Source: Candidatus Zixiibacteriota bacterium (GTDB lineage Bacteria; Zixibacteria; MSB-5A5; JAABVY01). From it: a DNA stretch of 64,000 nt. The translations under genes were made by a program, and so were the position numbers. Under the pieces are notes generated by a model. It was not told where the DNA came from and searched no databases. It saw only the letters and a program-made list of their open reading frames with translations. Positions 45,386 through 54,308 of this stretch are shown here, piece by piece. How positions within the stretch are numbered: the first letter of the stretch is position 1; the number at the start of each line of letters is the position of its first letter. The DNA lies in the NCBI GenBank assembly GCA_011056555.1, contig DSEQ01000035.1:1-64000 (forward strand), in the 5' to 3' direction.

Positions 45386-46184
45386 GCGAGAAAATTATGG
45401 CAAGGATTGCGATTATCAAAGTATAAATTCCGAAATATGCAAACTTCCCAGCAATCACAACCCTTCGTAGAATTATCAGGCATATATAGCCTGAAACAAA
45501 AGCCACGATCATACCCGGGATATAGATGGAAATCACGCCCCACTCGATCGACATATCCAGTGCCTCTTTAAGCTGCAGCAGAAATGCGCCGAATATTGCC
45601 GGGAGTGACAACAAAAACGAGAAATTGAAAGCCGTTTTCTTATCGACACCCAGAAACATGGCGGTTGAAATGGTCGAGCCCGAGCGCGAGATTCCCGGCA
45701 GAATCGCTATCGCCTGGGCAATGCCAACCAGAATACCGTCGGGAAGCTTCAACTCAGTTCGCCGCGGCCTGGCCAGCAGGGTCAGAAATAATACGGCTGT
45801 GGTAATCAGGAGCATTACGCCGGTCAAAAATACCGAGGAAAAGGCTTTTTCGATCTGATCTTTCAAAAGCAGCCCCACAATGACTGCGGGAATTGTCCCG
45901 ATAACAATCAGCAACAAATATTTCGACCAGAACAGATCCTCATGGCTGCGGGATCCCCGAAAAACGTAGCGTAAGGGAGATATAATTATTTTCAGAATCT
46001 GCCTGAAAAAGAAAACAAATACGGCCAGGAATGTGGCAAAATGCAGGAAGACCTCGAAGGTTATGTCCTCGGATTCGAGGCCAAATAATGCCCCACCCAG
46101 CACCAGATGGCCGGAGGATGATATCGGCAGAAATTCGGTCAATCCCTGAATCAGCCCGAGTATGATAGATTGCAGTATATCCAT
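45378..46184 (-). CDS. uppP: Undecaprenyl-diphosphate phosphatase
   Basis: A 268-residue inner-membrane enzyme with about eight helices that recycles the undecaprenyl carrier. The family motifs GLTEFLPISSSGHLVLGG and ILPGISRSGSTISTAMFLG are intact. The start (MDILQSIILGLIQGL) agrees with the family. The T-run of a terminator-like hairpin touches its ATG, and the GGGGG of that hairpin is the only visible ribosome site. Confidence 0.95.
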   Translation of the reverse strand: MDILQSIILGLIQGLTEFLPISSSGHLVLGGALFGLESEDITFEVFLHFATFLAVFVFFFRQILKIIISPLRYVFRGSRSHEDLFWSKYLLLIVIGTIPAVIVGLLLKDQIEKAFSSVFLTGVMLLITTAVLFLTLLARPRRTELKLPDGILVGIAQAIAILPGISRSGSTISTAMFLGVDKKTAFNFSFLLSLPAIFGAFLLQLKEALDMSIEWGVISIYIPGMIVAFVSGYICLIILRRVVIAGKFAYFGIYTLIIAILAIIFSHA

Positions 46185-46207
46185 AAAAAAAGCCCCCTTC
46201 CGGGGGC
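46185..46207 (-). terminator. Terminator-like hairpin touching the uppP start
   Basis: On the minus strand GCCCCC-GGAA-GGGGGC is followed by seven T and then directly by the uppP ATG. It ends the 46222-46860 gene. The right arm holds the purine-rich stretch eight bases before the ATG, so the hairpin may also hide the uppP ribosome site. Confidence 0.8.
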
Positions 46208-46221
46208 ATTAATAAATTTCT

Positions 46222-46860
46222 CTATATCCCGAAGGTAACGCCTCCGACAAAACCTTCGTCGATGGCTCCGCCGGCAATTATTATCTCGCCGAAGAACCCG
46301 AAGTATCGGGTTATATCGAACTTGGCTCCGAACCCAAAGCCCAGCTCAAATTCAGTGTCATCAACTCCGTTATCGATCCTGTCGAACCTGAGATTCAGCC
46401 TGAAAAATGGAGAAAGCACCTGGCCGCTTTCAAATTCCACCGGGTAGGACACGAGCGTATTGCTCCCAAACATCAAGAAAGTAGCATCCCCGGGAAAATT
46501 ATAATACTCAATACCTCCGCCGGTTGAGAGATCGATAGGATCGCCGTATTCAGTATCCAGGAATTGATACAGGAGATCAGCGCCCAGGGTCAAACCCGTG
46601 TGGTCGTCTCCGAAATCATTATCAAAATTAACAAAACCCAGCTTGGCACCAACTTCAAGCTCATTGATCACCCCAATCCTGATAAATCCTCCCAGACCCA
46701 GCAGGTTCTCAAAGACCGAAAAACCTCCGCCGACTTGGACCTCATCGGATCCGATTACACGTGCATCGGAAAGCTGGCTCATAAAAAATTGCGCTGATCC
46801 CGTTGTGCTTAGCCCCACCACCAGTAAAACGGCCAAGGCCGCAACCGTTAGTTTTTTCAT
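46222..46860 (-). CDS. Predicted outer-membrane beta-barrel, unknown function
   Basis: A 212-residue exported protein with a signal peptide ending near GSAQ (residue 24). Regular strands rich in Gly and aromatic residues follow, such as VGAKLGFVNFDNDFGD and FELGFGFGAKFDITRYFGFF. It ends in a strand (GFVGGVTFGI). It looks like a small OmpA/OMP_b-brl type barrel. It has AAGGAGAG before the ATG and its own promoter, and a terminator after it. Confidence 0.7.
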   Translation of the reverse strand: MKKLTVAALAVLLVVGLSTTGSAQFFMSQLSDARVIGSDEVQVGGGFSVFENLLGLGGFIRIGVINELEVGAKLGFVNFDNDFGDDHTGLTLGADLLYQFLDTEYGDPIDLSTGGGIEYYNFPGDATFLMFGSNTLVSYPVEFESGQVLSPFFRLNLRFDRIDNGVDDTEFELGFGFGAKFDITRYFGFFGEIIIAGGAIDEGFVGGVTFGI

Positions 46861-46902
46861 ACAGTACTCTCCTTTTAATCTTCTCCTAAAGATTTGCCGC
46901 TA

Positions 46903-46930
46903 AAGATAAAACTCTAAATCCACATGTCAA
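46903..46930 (-). promoter_or_regulatory. Promoter of the 46222-46860 barrel gene
   Basis: On the minus strand TTGACA (46925-46930) and TATCTT (46903-46908) are 16 bases apart, about 43 bases before the ATG. Confidence 0.55.
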
Positions 46931-47057
46931 TATTTTAACATCATTTTACCTCCGCTTTTATATCTTGTTTCATAAAACAATCAAATGCTGCAACCCTGTA
47001 TCATCAAATAGCATATAAATAGTTGCAATGGAACCGGATAATCTTTCAATAAACTGA

Positions 47058-47085
47058 TTGACAAAACATCAACGAGGACTATATT
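47058..47085 (+). promoter_or_regulatory. Promoter of prfB-pta-fmdB
   Basis: TTGACA (47058-47063) and TATATT (47080-47085) are 16 bases apart. Transcription should begin near 47092, just before AAGGAG (47097-47102). Confidence 0.7.
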
Positions 47086-47109
47086 GTTCGCTTTCTAAGG
47101 AGCATTATT

Positions 47110-48205
47110 ATGGCTGCTGTATCAGATTTCGATCTTGAAGAATATGGAGAAAAAATCGAGAAGCTGAGAGGTTATCTTTGACCTCGATTCTCGCCTGAAA
47201 AAGATCGCCGAATTAGAGAAGAAATCCACCGCCGATGACTTCTGGGACGACCAGGAGCGCGCCCAGGCCATCCTCAAACAGCTGAAAATCGAAAAAGACT
47301 GGATTGATGCGATCGAGAGCATAGAATCAGATTATGAAGACTTAACCGTCCTGAAGGAGCTGGTGGATGAGTCCGGGGATTCCGCCGAGGCGGTGCAGGA
47401 ATTTACCAAAGCCGCGAAAGAGTTCGAGGAGAAACTCTCGGACCTCGAATTGCGGACCTTCTTGTCTGAACCGGATGACATGCGCGACGCTATCGTCTCG
47501 ATTCATCCCGGCGCGGGCGGCACCGAATCGACCGACTGGGCCTCGATGCTGCATCGGATGTATATGCGTTATGCCGACAAAAAAGGCTTCGAGACAGAGC
47601 TGATCGATTATCAGCCCGGGGATGAGGCCGGGATCAAGTCCTCGACTTTTGAAATAAAAGGCGATTATGCGTACGGTTACCTGAAATCGGAATCAGGAGT
47701 TCATCGGCTCGTCAGGATATCTCCATTTGATGCCAACAAGCGCCGGCACACATCATTCGCCTCAGTCTTTGTCTATCCCCTGATTGAGAGTAATATAGAT
47801 GTGGATATTAAGGACGATGATATTCGAATAGATACATTCCGCGCCTCCGGGGCGGGCGGACAGCATGTCAACAAAGTCTCCTCGGCCGTGCGTATAACTC
47901 ATCTCGAAACCGGGATTGTGGTCAGCTGCCAGTCGCAGCGGTCGCAGTTGAAAAATAAGGAATCGGCCATGAAGGTGCTCAGGGCACGTTTATACCAGCT
48001 CTATAAAGAGAAGGAGGACGCCAAGCGCGAGAAGGCCGAATCGGAGAAGAAGAAAATTGAATGGGGATCGCAGATACGATCCTACGTTTTTCATCCATAT
48101 AATCTCGTCAAGGATCATCGCACGGAGCATGAAACCTCCAATGCCGAGGCGGTTATGGAGGGCGAGCTTGACGAATTTATTAATGCCTACTTAACGACAA
48201 AGTGA
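47110..48205 (+). CDS. prfB: Peptide chain release factor 2, made by programmed +1 frameshift
   Basis: A 364-residue release factor for UGA and UAA stops. The first 23 codons run from the ATG at 47110 to 47178; the in-frame TGA at 47179-47181 is bypassed by a +1 shift, and the rest is read from 47180 to 48205. The first frame alone gives a 23-residue peptide. The catalytic GGQ is in SGAGGQHVNKVSS and the UGA-reading SPF in RISPFDANKRR. AAGGAG lies seven bases before the ATG. It is followed by pta after 10 bases. The shift gives feedback control by RF2 level, as known in most bacteria. Confidence 0.96.
47167..47182 (+). promoter_or_regulatory. prfB programmed frameshift site
   Basis: The site reads AGAGGTTATCTTTGAC: a Shine-Dalgarno-like AGAGGT, then CTT and TGA followed by C, the canonical RF2 slip sequence (CUU UGA C). 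The ribosome shifts from CTT by +1 and continues with GAC. Confidence 0.93.
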
Positions 48206-48215
48206 GGTAATTGAA

Positions 48216-49214
48216 ATGAGCATCCTGGATAAACTTCAGGAAAAGGCAAAGGGGCTGGGCAAACATATCGTCCTGCCCGAGGGTGACGACCGCCGTACAA
48301 TAGAGGCCGCCAAAACTATTATAGATGAAGGCATTGCAAAGTTGACCATCCTGGGTACACCCAGGATTATTGAGGGGCATGCCAAAGAGGTTGGATTCGA
48401 TCTCTCCTCAGCCAGAATTATCGAGCCCACAGGTTCAGATGATCTTGACAGATATGCCGATGAGTTCGTGAAACTGCGCGCCAAAAAAGGCGTGAGCAAA
48501 GAGCAGGCCCTGAACAAAATGAAAGAGGTGCTCTATTTTGGTGATATGATCGTGCATATGGACGAAGCTGATGGATGTGTTGCCGGCGCGGCCCATACAA
48601 CCGGGGATGTTATCCGTGCCGGACTGCATGTGATCGGATTGGCCAAGGGTATCAGCTCGGTCTCGTCCTGTTTTATGATGGTAGTGCCGGAGTTTCTGGG
48701 CGTCGAAAACAAGGTCTTTCTATTTGCCGATGGCGCGGTGCTCCCCAATCCGACCCCTGAGCAACTGGGTGCGATTGCTGTTTCGACTGCGCGTACTATG
48801 AAAGTTCTGGTGGGCGAGGAGCCGCGGGTGGCCATGCTGTCGTTCTCGACCAAGGGTTCAGCCGAACATCCGGATATCACCAAAGTCCGCATGGGTCTCG
48901 AGGAGGCCAAAAAAATCGACCCGAAATTGATCATTGACGGGGAACTTCAGGTTGACGCGGCGATTATACCTAAGATCGCCAATTCCAAGGCTCCCGGTTC
49001 ACCTGTTGAGGGCAAGGCCAATGTTCTGGTCTTTCCCGATCTGGATGCCGGAAATATCGCCTACAAGATCGTGCAGAGGCTGGCCAAGGCGGAGGCTATC
49101 GGGCCGATCATCCAGGGTCTGGCCAAACCGGCCAACGATCTTTCGCGCGGATGTTCCGCCTCGGATATCGTGAATGTCGTGGCGATCGCGTCGATATTGA
49201 GTACTATAGAATAA
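48216..49214 (+). CDS. pta: Phosphate acetyltransferase
   Basis: A 332-residue cytosolic enzyme of the phosphate acetyl/butyryltransferase family, swapping acetyl between CoA and phosphate. The motifs ADGCVAGAAHTTGDVIRAG, FADGAVLPNPTPEQLG and ANVLVFPDLDAGNIAYK are those of short-form Pta. The late GPIIQGLAKPANDLSRG also fits. No ackA lies nearby, so it may act in fermentation to acetate or in acetate uptake together with a kinase elsewhere. Confidence 0.93.
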   Translation: MSILDKLQEKAKGLGKHIVLPEGDDRRTIEAAKTIIDEGIAKLTILGTPRIIEGHAKEVGFDLSSARIIEPTGSDDLDRYADEFVKLRAKKGVSKEQALNKMKEVLYFGDMIVHMDEADGCVAGAAHTTGDVIRAGLHVIGLAKGISSVSSCFMMVVPEFLGVENKVFLFADGAVLPNPTPEQLGAIAVSTARTMKVLVGEEPRVAMLSFSTKGSAEHPDITKVRMGLEEAKKIDPKLIIDGELQVDAAIIPKIANSKAPGSPVEGKANVLVFPDLDAGNIAYKIVQRLAKAEAIGPIIQGLAKPANDLSRGCSASDIVNVVAIASILSTIE

Positions 49215-49242
49215 TATAAATGAAATAAGCAGGATATGGAAA

Positions 49243-49533
49243 ATGCCGACATACCAGTATCAGTGTACAGAATGCAGCTATGAGTTCGAGGAGTTCCAGA
49301 ATATCTCCGACGACCCGATCCAGACCTGCCCCGAATGCGGCGGCAGGGTCAAAAGGTTGATTTCAGGGGGAGCGGGACTTCTCTTCAAGGGTTCCGGCTT
49401 CTATATCACCGATTATAGATCGCCGAAATATCAGGCTGACGCCAAGAAAGAAAGCTCCGACAAGAAATTTGAAAAGACGGAGAAAAAGTCGGAGAAGAAA
49501 GTTGACAAGAAGGCAGACAAGAAATCAGCCTGA
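49243..49533 (+). CDS. FmdB-family zinc-ribbon protein
   Basis: A 96-residue protein. The N-terminal zinc ribbon has Cys8, Cys11, Cys29 and Cys32 (YQCTECSYEFEEFQ, QTCPECGG), followed by the conserved FKGSGFYITDYRS. The last about 30 residues are almost all Lys, Glu, Asp and Ser and probably unstructured, possibly binding nucleic acid. The family is named after a putative regulator of formamidase, but its function is uncertain. It is last in the prfB-pta unit. Confidence 0.9.
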   Translation: MPTYQYQCTECSYEFEEFQNISDDPIQTCPECGGRVKRLISGGAGLLFKGSGFYITDYRSPKYQADAKKESSDKKFEKTEKKSEKKVDKKADKKSA

Positions 49534-49554
49534 GGGAAGTTAGAATATTAGAAT

Positions 49555-49586
49555 AAAAATCCCATCTGCAAAAGATGGGATTTTTT
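49555..49586. terminator. Bidirectional terminator after fmdB-type gene
   Basis: AAAAATCCCATCT (49555-49567), loop GCAAA, then AGATGGGATTTTT with a further T. The stem is 13 base pairs and is flanked by A and T runs on both strands, so it can end the plus-strand unit and the minus-strand run that stops at 49720. Confidence 0.88.
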
Positions 49587-49603
49587 ATATTTGCTATATC
49601 GTA

Positions 49604-49647
49604 GCGCAGGGTCTTGACCCCGACCTGTCGAAGGTGTGACCCTGCGC
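49604..49647. repeat. 44-base inverted-repeat element
   Basis: GCGCAGGGTC (49604-49613) and GACCCTGCGC (49638-49647) are a perfect 10-base inverted repeat around a 24-base GC-rich centre, which has its own ACCT/AGGT hairpin. It lies between convergent genes, next to a separate terminator. The shape resembles a REP-type intergenic repeat, but a single copy was found in this window. Confidence 0.5.
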
Positions 49648-49719
49648 AGAAGACAACATGCTTACCTCAAATTACGAAGGCCTCGCGATGTCTTAGCAAA
49701 AGCTGATCCCAAAAATTTT

Positions 49720-50133
49720 TCAGGCTCCGCCGGAGCCGGTATCATAAGCCCGTGAACCGTCGTAAAGACGGGCATACCTGCCGGGCGTTCCCTGATACTT
49801 AGCATCACCAAAAGCCAGAATCGGGTAAAAGATAAAGCTGAGAAAAATAAGCCCAACCCCGAACTCGGTGGACTTACCAAATTTCTTCGCTATTTCGATT
49901 GTAACAATAATCTCGACTATAATATTTGCAAAGGGTACGAAATACCATATCAGCCACCATCCTGGTTTGTCGGCGATCATAAGATGCAAATAGATATTGT
50001 AGATTGGAATCAATGCGCCCCATCCCGGCTCACCCGCTTTCACATTGATCTTCCATGCCACGGCCGCATAGAAAACCACTATTGCGAGCATGATTAGAAA
50101 GCTCATGATTGCGATACCTCCGCCATCTTCCAT
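49720..50133 (-). CDS. DUF5684-type membrane protein
   Basis: A 137-residue inner-membrane protein with about four helices. GEPGWGALIPIYNIYLHLMIADKPGWW and FVPFANIIVEIIVTIEIAKKFGK (read in parts) are typical of DUF5684, a family of unknown function often fused or near signal-peptidase-like genes. The start is the ATG at 50133 with GGAGG five to six bases before it; a TTG at 50145 is also in frame. Confidence 0.8.
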   Translation of the reverse strand: MEDGGGIAIMSFLIMLAIVVFYAAVAWKINVKAGEPGWGALIPIYNIYLHLMIADKPGWWLIWYFVPFANIIVEIIVTIEIAKKFGKSTEFGVGLIFLSFIFYPILAFGDAKYQGTPGRYARLYDGSRAYDTGSGGA

Positions 50134-50212
50134 GTTTCCCTCCAAGACAGATGTTTTTTGAGTGAAGTGTTTCCAAAATTATAGTAGTTCTTCAAACAAA
50201 GACAAGTTTTTT

Positions 50213-52036
50213 CTACCCGGGAGAAAAATAAGCAGCAATCTTCTCAGCGTCGGAGATGCCGATATTGGGTGCCTCGGCAATCTGCTCGGACCGCAGTTCT
50301 TTGATCTTCTTGACAGAGCCGAAATGCTTTAAAAGCGCCTCGGCCTTCTTTGGGCCAATGCCGGGAATTTTCTGAAGTTCGGTGCCGATGGTACGTTTCC
50401 CGCGAAGTTTGCGATTGTATTCTATCGCAAAGCGGTGGGCCTCGTTGCGGATTTTCTGAAGTAATCTCAATGAGGGCGAGGCCTTGGGGATTATGATACT
50501 CTCCTTCTGGCCGGGAATAAAAACTTCCTCCAGACGTTTGGCCAGTCCGATTACCTGCTGATCTTTTATATCGAGAGCCTTCAGTGCATCCAATCCTGCC
50601 GAAAGCTGTCCCTTACCGCCGTCTATTACCAGAAGGTCGGGCTTGTCGCGATCCTCTGTCTTAAGCCTTCGGAAATATCTGAAGACAATCTCGCGCAGCG
50701 AGGCGAAATCATCCTGTCCGCGCACGGTTTTGATCTTGAAATGACGATACTCCGATTTTTTCGGTTTTCCTTTGTCGAAATATACCAGCGAACCGACTTT
50801 GTCATCCTGGCCCAGATTGGAAATATCGAAAGCAGCCATCGTGACCGGAGTTTTGGCCAGCCTCAAATCCTGCTGGAGCCTGAGTACAAGCTCCGGAATC
50901 CTCTCCTTGTATTCCTGCTTTTGTATTAGAAGCTCATTCAAAAGAAGTTCCGCATTGGCATGCGCCATATCCACCAGCTTGAGCTTCTCCCCTTTTTGAG
51001 GCACGAATATTTTCACATTTCTATCGATCTTGCCTGAGAGCCACTCTTCCAGCAGCTCCTTTTCCTCGACTTCATGGGATAGATATATCTCTGTGGGAAG
51101 CGAGCTGTTGTGCATGTAATGCTGCTTCAGGAAGCCCTCGGCGATATCGGTGTCTGTATTCTCCGGCCTGATTTTCATATAGAAATGCTGCCGTCCAATC
51201 AGAACACCCTCGCGAATCTGCAGAACCACAAAAGCGGCGTCGGAGGCCGATCGTGCAAAAGCGGCGATATCTCTGTCCACCCACCTGTCGGCCATCACAC
51301 GCTGTTTCTGATGCACAGATTCAATAGCATCGATCATATCGCGTACCTTGGCCGCCTCCTCATACTCCATCTCATCCGAAAGCTCGTGCATGCGGTCCTG
51401 AAGCTGTTCGACCAGCTCGGCCGAACGGCCGGAGAGCAGCATGAGAACATTCTCAACGCGTTTGCGGTAATCCTCTTCAGAGATCAGCTCCTCGCATGGT
51501 CCGGGACAACGCTTGATATGATATTCCAAACAAAGCTTGACTTTCTTGTCGGGGAGCCGGTAATTGCAGGTGCGGATATTGAAATATTTGAAAATGAAGC
51601 GCAAGGTCTGGCGCATCTTCTTGACTTCGGTATATGGCCCAAAATAGCGCGCCCTGTCCTTTTTCAGCCTGCGTACAACCAGGACCCTCGGAAAAGGTTC
51701 ATCCACGGTCACCTTCAAATACGGAAAGCGTTTGTCGTCCTTGAGGTTAACGTTGTAGATCGGCCGATGTTCCTTGACCAGATTGGATTCCAGAATCAAA
51801 GCCTCGACCTCCGAATCGGTGACATAAAACTCGAAATCTCGGATTTTGGAAACCAGCGCCTCGGTCTTGGGATCGATCGGACGGCTTTTTTGGAAATATG
51901 TCCTGACCCGATTTTTAAGGTTGCGGGCCTTGCCGATATAGATAATCTTGCCCCGGGCATTTTTCATCAGGTAGACGCCGGGACGGTTGGGCAGATTTTT
52001 GAGTTTTATTGAGAGTTCGTTTAAAGCTTCATTCAT
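50213..52036 (-). CDS. uvrC: UvrABC system endonuclease subunit C
   Basis: A 607-residue cytosolic nuclease that makes both cuts in nucleotide excision repair. The GIY-YIG domain is at about residues 13-95 (RPGVYLMKNARGKIIYIGKA), a cysteine cluster region near 155-180, the UVR motif near 205-240, the RNase H-like C-terminal nuclease (MAAFDISNLGQDD, DLLVIDGGKGQL), and helix-hairpin-helix DNA-binding motifs at the end (IPGIGPKKAEALLKHFGS). It overlaps the upstream membrane-protein gene by 4 bases. Confidence 0.96.
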   Translation of the reverse strand: MNEALNELSIKLKNLPNRPGVYLMKNARGKIIYIGKARNLKNRVRTYFQKSRPIDPKTEALVSKIRDFEFYVTDSEVEALILESNLVKEHRPIYNVNLKDDKRFPYLKVTVDEPFPRVLVVRRLKKDRARYFGPYTEVKKMRQTLRFIFKYFNIRTCNYRLPDKKVKLCLEYHIKRCPGPCEELISEEDYRKRVENVLMLLSGRSAELVEQLQDRMHELSDEMEYEEAAKVRDMIDAIESVHQKQRVMADRWVDRDIAAFARSASDAAFVVLQIREGVLIGRQHFYMKIRPENTDTDIAEGFLKQHYMHNSSLPTEIYLSHEVEEKELLEEWLSGKIDRNVKIFVPQKGEKLKLVDMAHANAELLLNELLIQKQEYKERIPELVLRLQQDLRLAKTPVTMAAFDISNLGQDDKVGSLVYFDKGKPKKSEYRHFKIKTVRGQDDFASLREIVFRYFRRLKTEDRDKPDLLVIDGGKGQLSAGLDALKALDIKDQQVIGLAKRLEEVFIPGQKESIIIPKASPSLRLLQKIRNEAHRFAIEYNRKLRGKRTIGTELQKIPGIGPKKAEALLKHFGSVKKIKELRSEQIAEAPNIGISDAEKIAAYFSPG

Positions 52037-52692
52037 TTTTTACTTTTGATCGAGTATATATATGTCAGTACCAGGAAATATACGGTCGGGATCCAATGAA
52101 TGAAGACCAAAAGTAAATTTATTTTATTGGGGGGAATTAGAAGGCCGGCAAAATAAGACTGCCACGCCATATGCGCGAGATAAAATCCGAGCAGATACGG
52201 GACATAATAGATCAGGCCGATCGCCACGTGCCTGCCGATATCGTCCCCGGGCTTAACCGACTTCGAGACATAAGCGCCGATAAACAGCAGTATGGCCAGA
52301 AACTGAGACAGAATGGGCACACGGGAATAAGCGGATATTTGATCCGCAAGCGCGGCATTGTACAAATTTGACTCTGCCGGCAGAATTAGATTAACCGCCG
52401 CCTCATCGAGCACAAAGAGCATAATCTGGAGTATGAATATTACCAGGGCATAGGAGGCAGAACTCAAAAGCAGGCGCTGAAACGCCAGAGTTTTTTCCGA
52501 CTTGCGTATTGTCATATAGACCAGAAAGGCCGGATACGGCCCCAGTACAAGGGCGTAGAACAGCTGTTCCAGTACCGATTTTTTTGGCAGGAGATCACCG
52601 AAAGGCGCAATCAGCTCGGTAAAATATAGAAGTGCAAACAGGGCTCCGGACCAGATTATCAGAATTATCCAGAATATGCTGCGAGCTCTCAT
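52033..52692 (-). CDS. Polytopic membrane protein of unknown function
   Basis: A 219-residue protein with about six predicted helices and no motif I recognise. Helices include IFWIILIIWSGALFALLYF near the start and LLVFIHWIPTVYFLVLTYIY at the end. It overlaps uvrC by 4 bases and follows the NlpC/P60 lipoprotein gene by 16 bases, so it belongs to the same unit. Confidence 0.75.
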   Translation of the reverse strand: MRARSIFWIILIIWSGALFALLYFTELIAPFGDLLPKKSVLEQLFYALVLGPYPAFLVYMTIRKSEKTLAFQRLLLSSASYALVIFILQIMLFVLDEAAVNLILPAESNLYNAALADQISAYSRVPILSQFLAILLFIGAYVSKSVKPGDDIGRHVAIGLIYYVPYLLGFYLAHMAWQSYFAGLLIPPNKINLLLVFIHWIPTVYFLVLTYIYSIKSKK

Positions 52693-52708
52693 AGTAAGTG
52701 ACCCCGAT

Positions 52709-53218
52709 CTACTGAAATACTCTTCTCGTACCCTTGTAATTCAGCCGATAATAATCCTCGGTGATATCCGATATTATCACGCCCTTCGATTTCGAGGCAT
52801 GCACAAACTTGTCATTACCGACATAGATACCTACATGCGAAACCAGCGTACCGTCAAAAGTGAAGAAGACAAGATCGCCATATCTTATTTTACTATAATC
52901 AACCTTCTTGAGATTACGGTAGAGCTTCTCGGTATTGATCGGCAGCCGGGTGCCGTTATAATCGCGGTAGACCACATAAACCAGGCCGGAGCAATCCAGG
53001 CCCAGCTTGCCGGTGCCGCCATTTTTATACGGCGTTCGAAGATATCCGGCTATAATCTTGCCCATCCTTCCTCTATCGACCCCGGAAGAAGAATTATCTG
53101 CCACGCTGCCCGCATTGTTTTCATCCGGGGCAACATCAACATTCTCCTCTCCCGCAAAGCGCACGGCAGGTTGACAGGCGAATAATAATGACAGCAAAAT
53201 GAATATAAAAAATCTCAT
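52709..53218 (-). CDS. NlpC/P60-family cell-wall hydrolase lipoprotein
   Basis: A 169-residue lipoprotein with lipobox LFAC (Cys15). The NlpC/P60 domain (about residues 50-160) has the catalytic Cys76 (GLDCSGLVYVVY), His128 (VSHVGIYVG) and His140. It should cut peptide crosslinks or stems in peptidoglycan (Spr/MepS type), anchored in a membrane. It follows the UbiA-type gene by 86 bases. Confidence 0.93.
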   Translation of the reverse strand: MRFFIFILLSLLFACQPAVRFAGEENVDVAPDENNAGSVADNSSSGVDRGRMGKIIAGYLRTPYKNGGTGKLGLDCSGLVYVVYRDYNGTRLPINTEKLYRNLKKVDYSKIRYGDLVFFTFDGTLVSHVGIYVGNDKFVHASKSKGVIISDITEDYYRLNYKGTRRVFQ

Positions 53219-53304
53219 ACAACAGCCTCCAGCTTAAATTATCAAGACTGGATATGGTTGGCAACTAAAATTTTCAGATTAAGCGCGGGTGCAAAAGAGA
53301 ACAG

Positions 53305-54246
53305 CTATTTGAGCCTGGGATAGGCAAGGTCGAAGCGCCACTTATAATAGGCACGTGTGCCGAGCACACCTGTAGCCGCAATTATTATATATGGCGGAAA
53401 ATAGATGCAGGCCATTACGATTAACAGAAGAATTGCGGCCTGGGTGGCCAGTACCGAGTCCGAGATTTTCCTGGTGCCGTAGGCCTTGATGAATAGAATC
53501 AATGATAGCCCGGAAGCAATCAGGACGGCGTAATCACCGGCCATCAATGAGAACAGGATTGCCAGCGCCAGCCGTGCCAGGGCCGAGCCCTGCGTATGTT
53601 TGACCGACCAGATTACACCGTAGGTCTTCTTGCCGACTTTCTTGTCGCCTTCACGGTCAGGCAAAGTAGTATTAAGATAGATCGCCCCTACCGCCAGCAG
53701 ATACGGCAGCGATTTCAGCACCGCTTCCATATTGATAGCTCCCTCATACAGAGACCATCCCATCAGGAACGGCAGCATGCCGCATCCAAACATATTCGAC
53801 CAGAGCGCCTTGCCCGACCTGCCTTTGTAGTTGATAGCGGGATGTGAATAGAAAATTCCCAGCACCGCAACAATCAGGAACAAAAAACCCGTGGTCACAT
53901 TGACCAGAAATGCCCCTATGATGGAGGCAGCATTCAATATCGTAACCAGAACATAGGCGGAATTAAGCGAGATAACATTTTCGGAAAGGAAAAACAGTTT
54001 GCCGTTTTGACGATCCGACTCGATATCATGAATCTGGTTATAAATATAGGTTGCCCCATACAGCAGTCCGGTCAGGAGCATCACCAGAAGGATATCGGGG
54101 AGAAGCGATGAAAGATCCGCTATGCTGAAGGGGCTGGCCATCTCACGCACATCCGCAGCCCTGACACCCAGAATCACAATGGTCCAGATAGGCAGGAGCA
54201 GCATCGGGCGCAGAAAGAAAATATGGTCAAGAAGTTTTTTCATCAT
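53305..54246 (-). CDS. UbiA-family prenyltransferase
   Basis: An inner-membrane protein of about 313 residues and nine helices. The two Asp-rich motifs that bind prenyl diphosphate are NQIHDIESDRQNG and TTLPDREGDKKVGKKT. The acceptor is unknown: quinone, heme O, or archaeal-type or other lipid substrates all occur in the family. ATG-ATG at 54246 is taken as the start; a GTG at 54267 is also in frame. It follows tenA by about 60 bases. Confidence 0.85.
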   Translation of the reverse strand: MMKKLLDHIFFLRPMLLLPIWTIVILGVRAADVREMASPFSIADLSSLLPDILLVMLLTGLLYGATYIYNQIHDIESDRQNGKLFFLSENVISLNSAYVLVTILNAASIIGAFLVNVTTGFLFLIVAVLGIFYSHPAINYKGRSGKALWSNMFGCGMLPFLMGWSLYEGAINMEAVLKSLPYLLAVGAIYLNTTLPDREGDKKVGKKTYGVIWSVKHTQGSALARLALAILFSLMAGDYAVLIASGLSLILFIKAYGTRKISDSVLATQAAILLLIVMACIYFPPYIIIAATGVLGTRAYYKWRFDLAYPRLK

Positions 54247-54308
54247 CTGATCCGTTTTCAATTCCACTTATGAAATCGAAAAATGACTGAAAGTCAATTA
54301 ATATTTTT

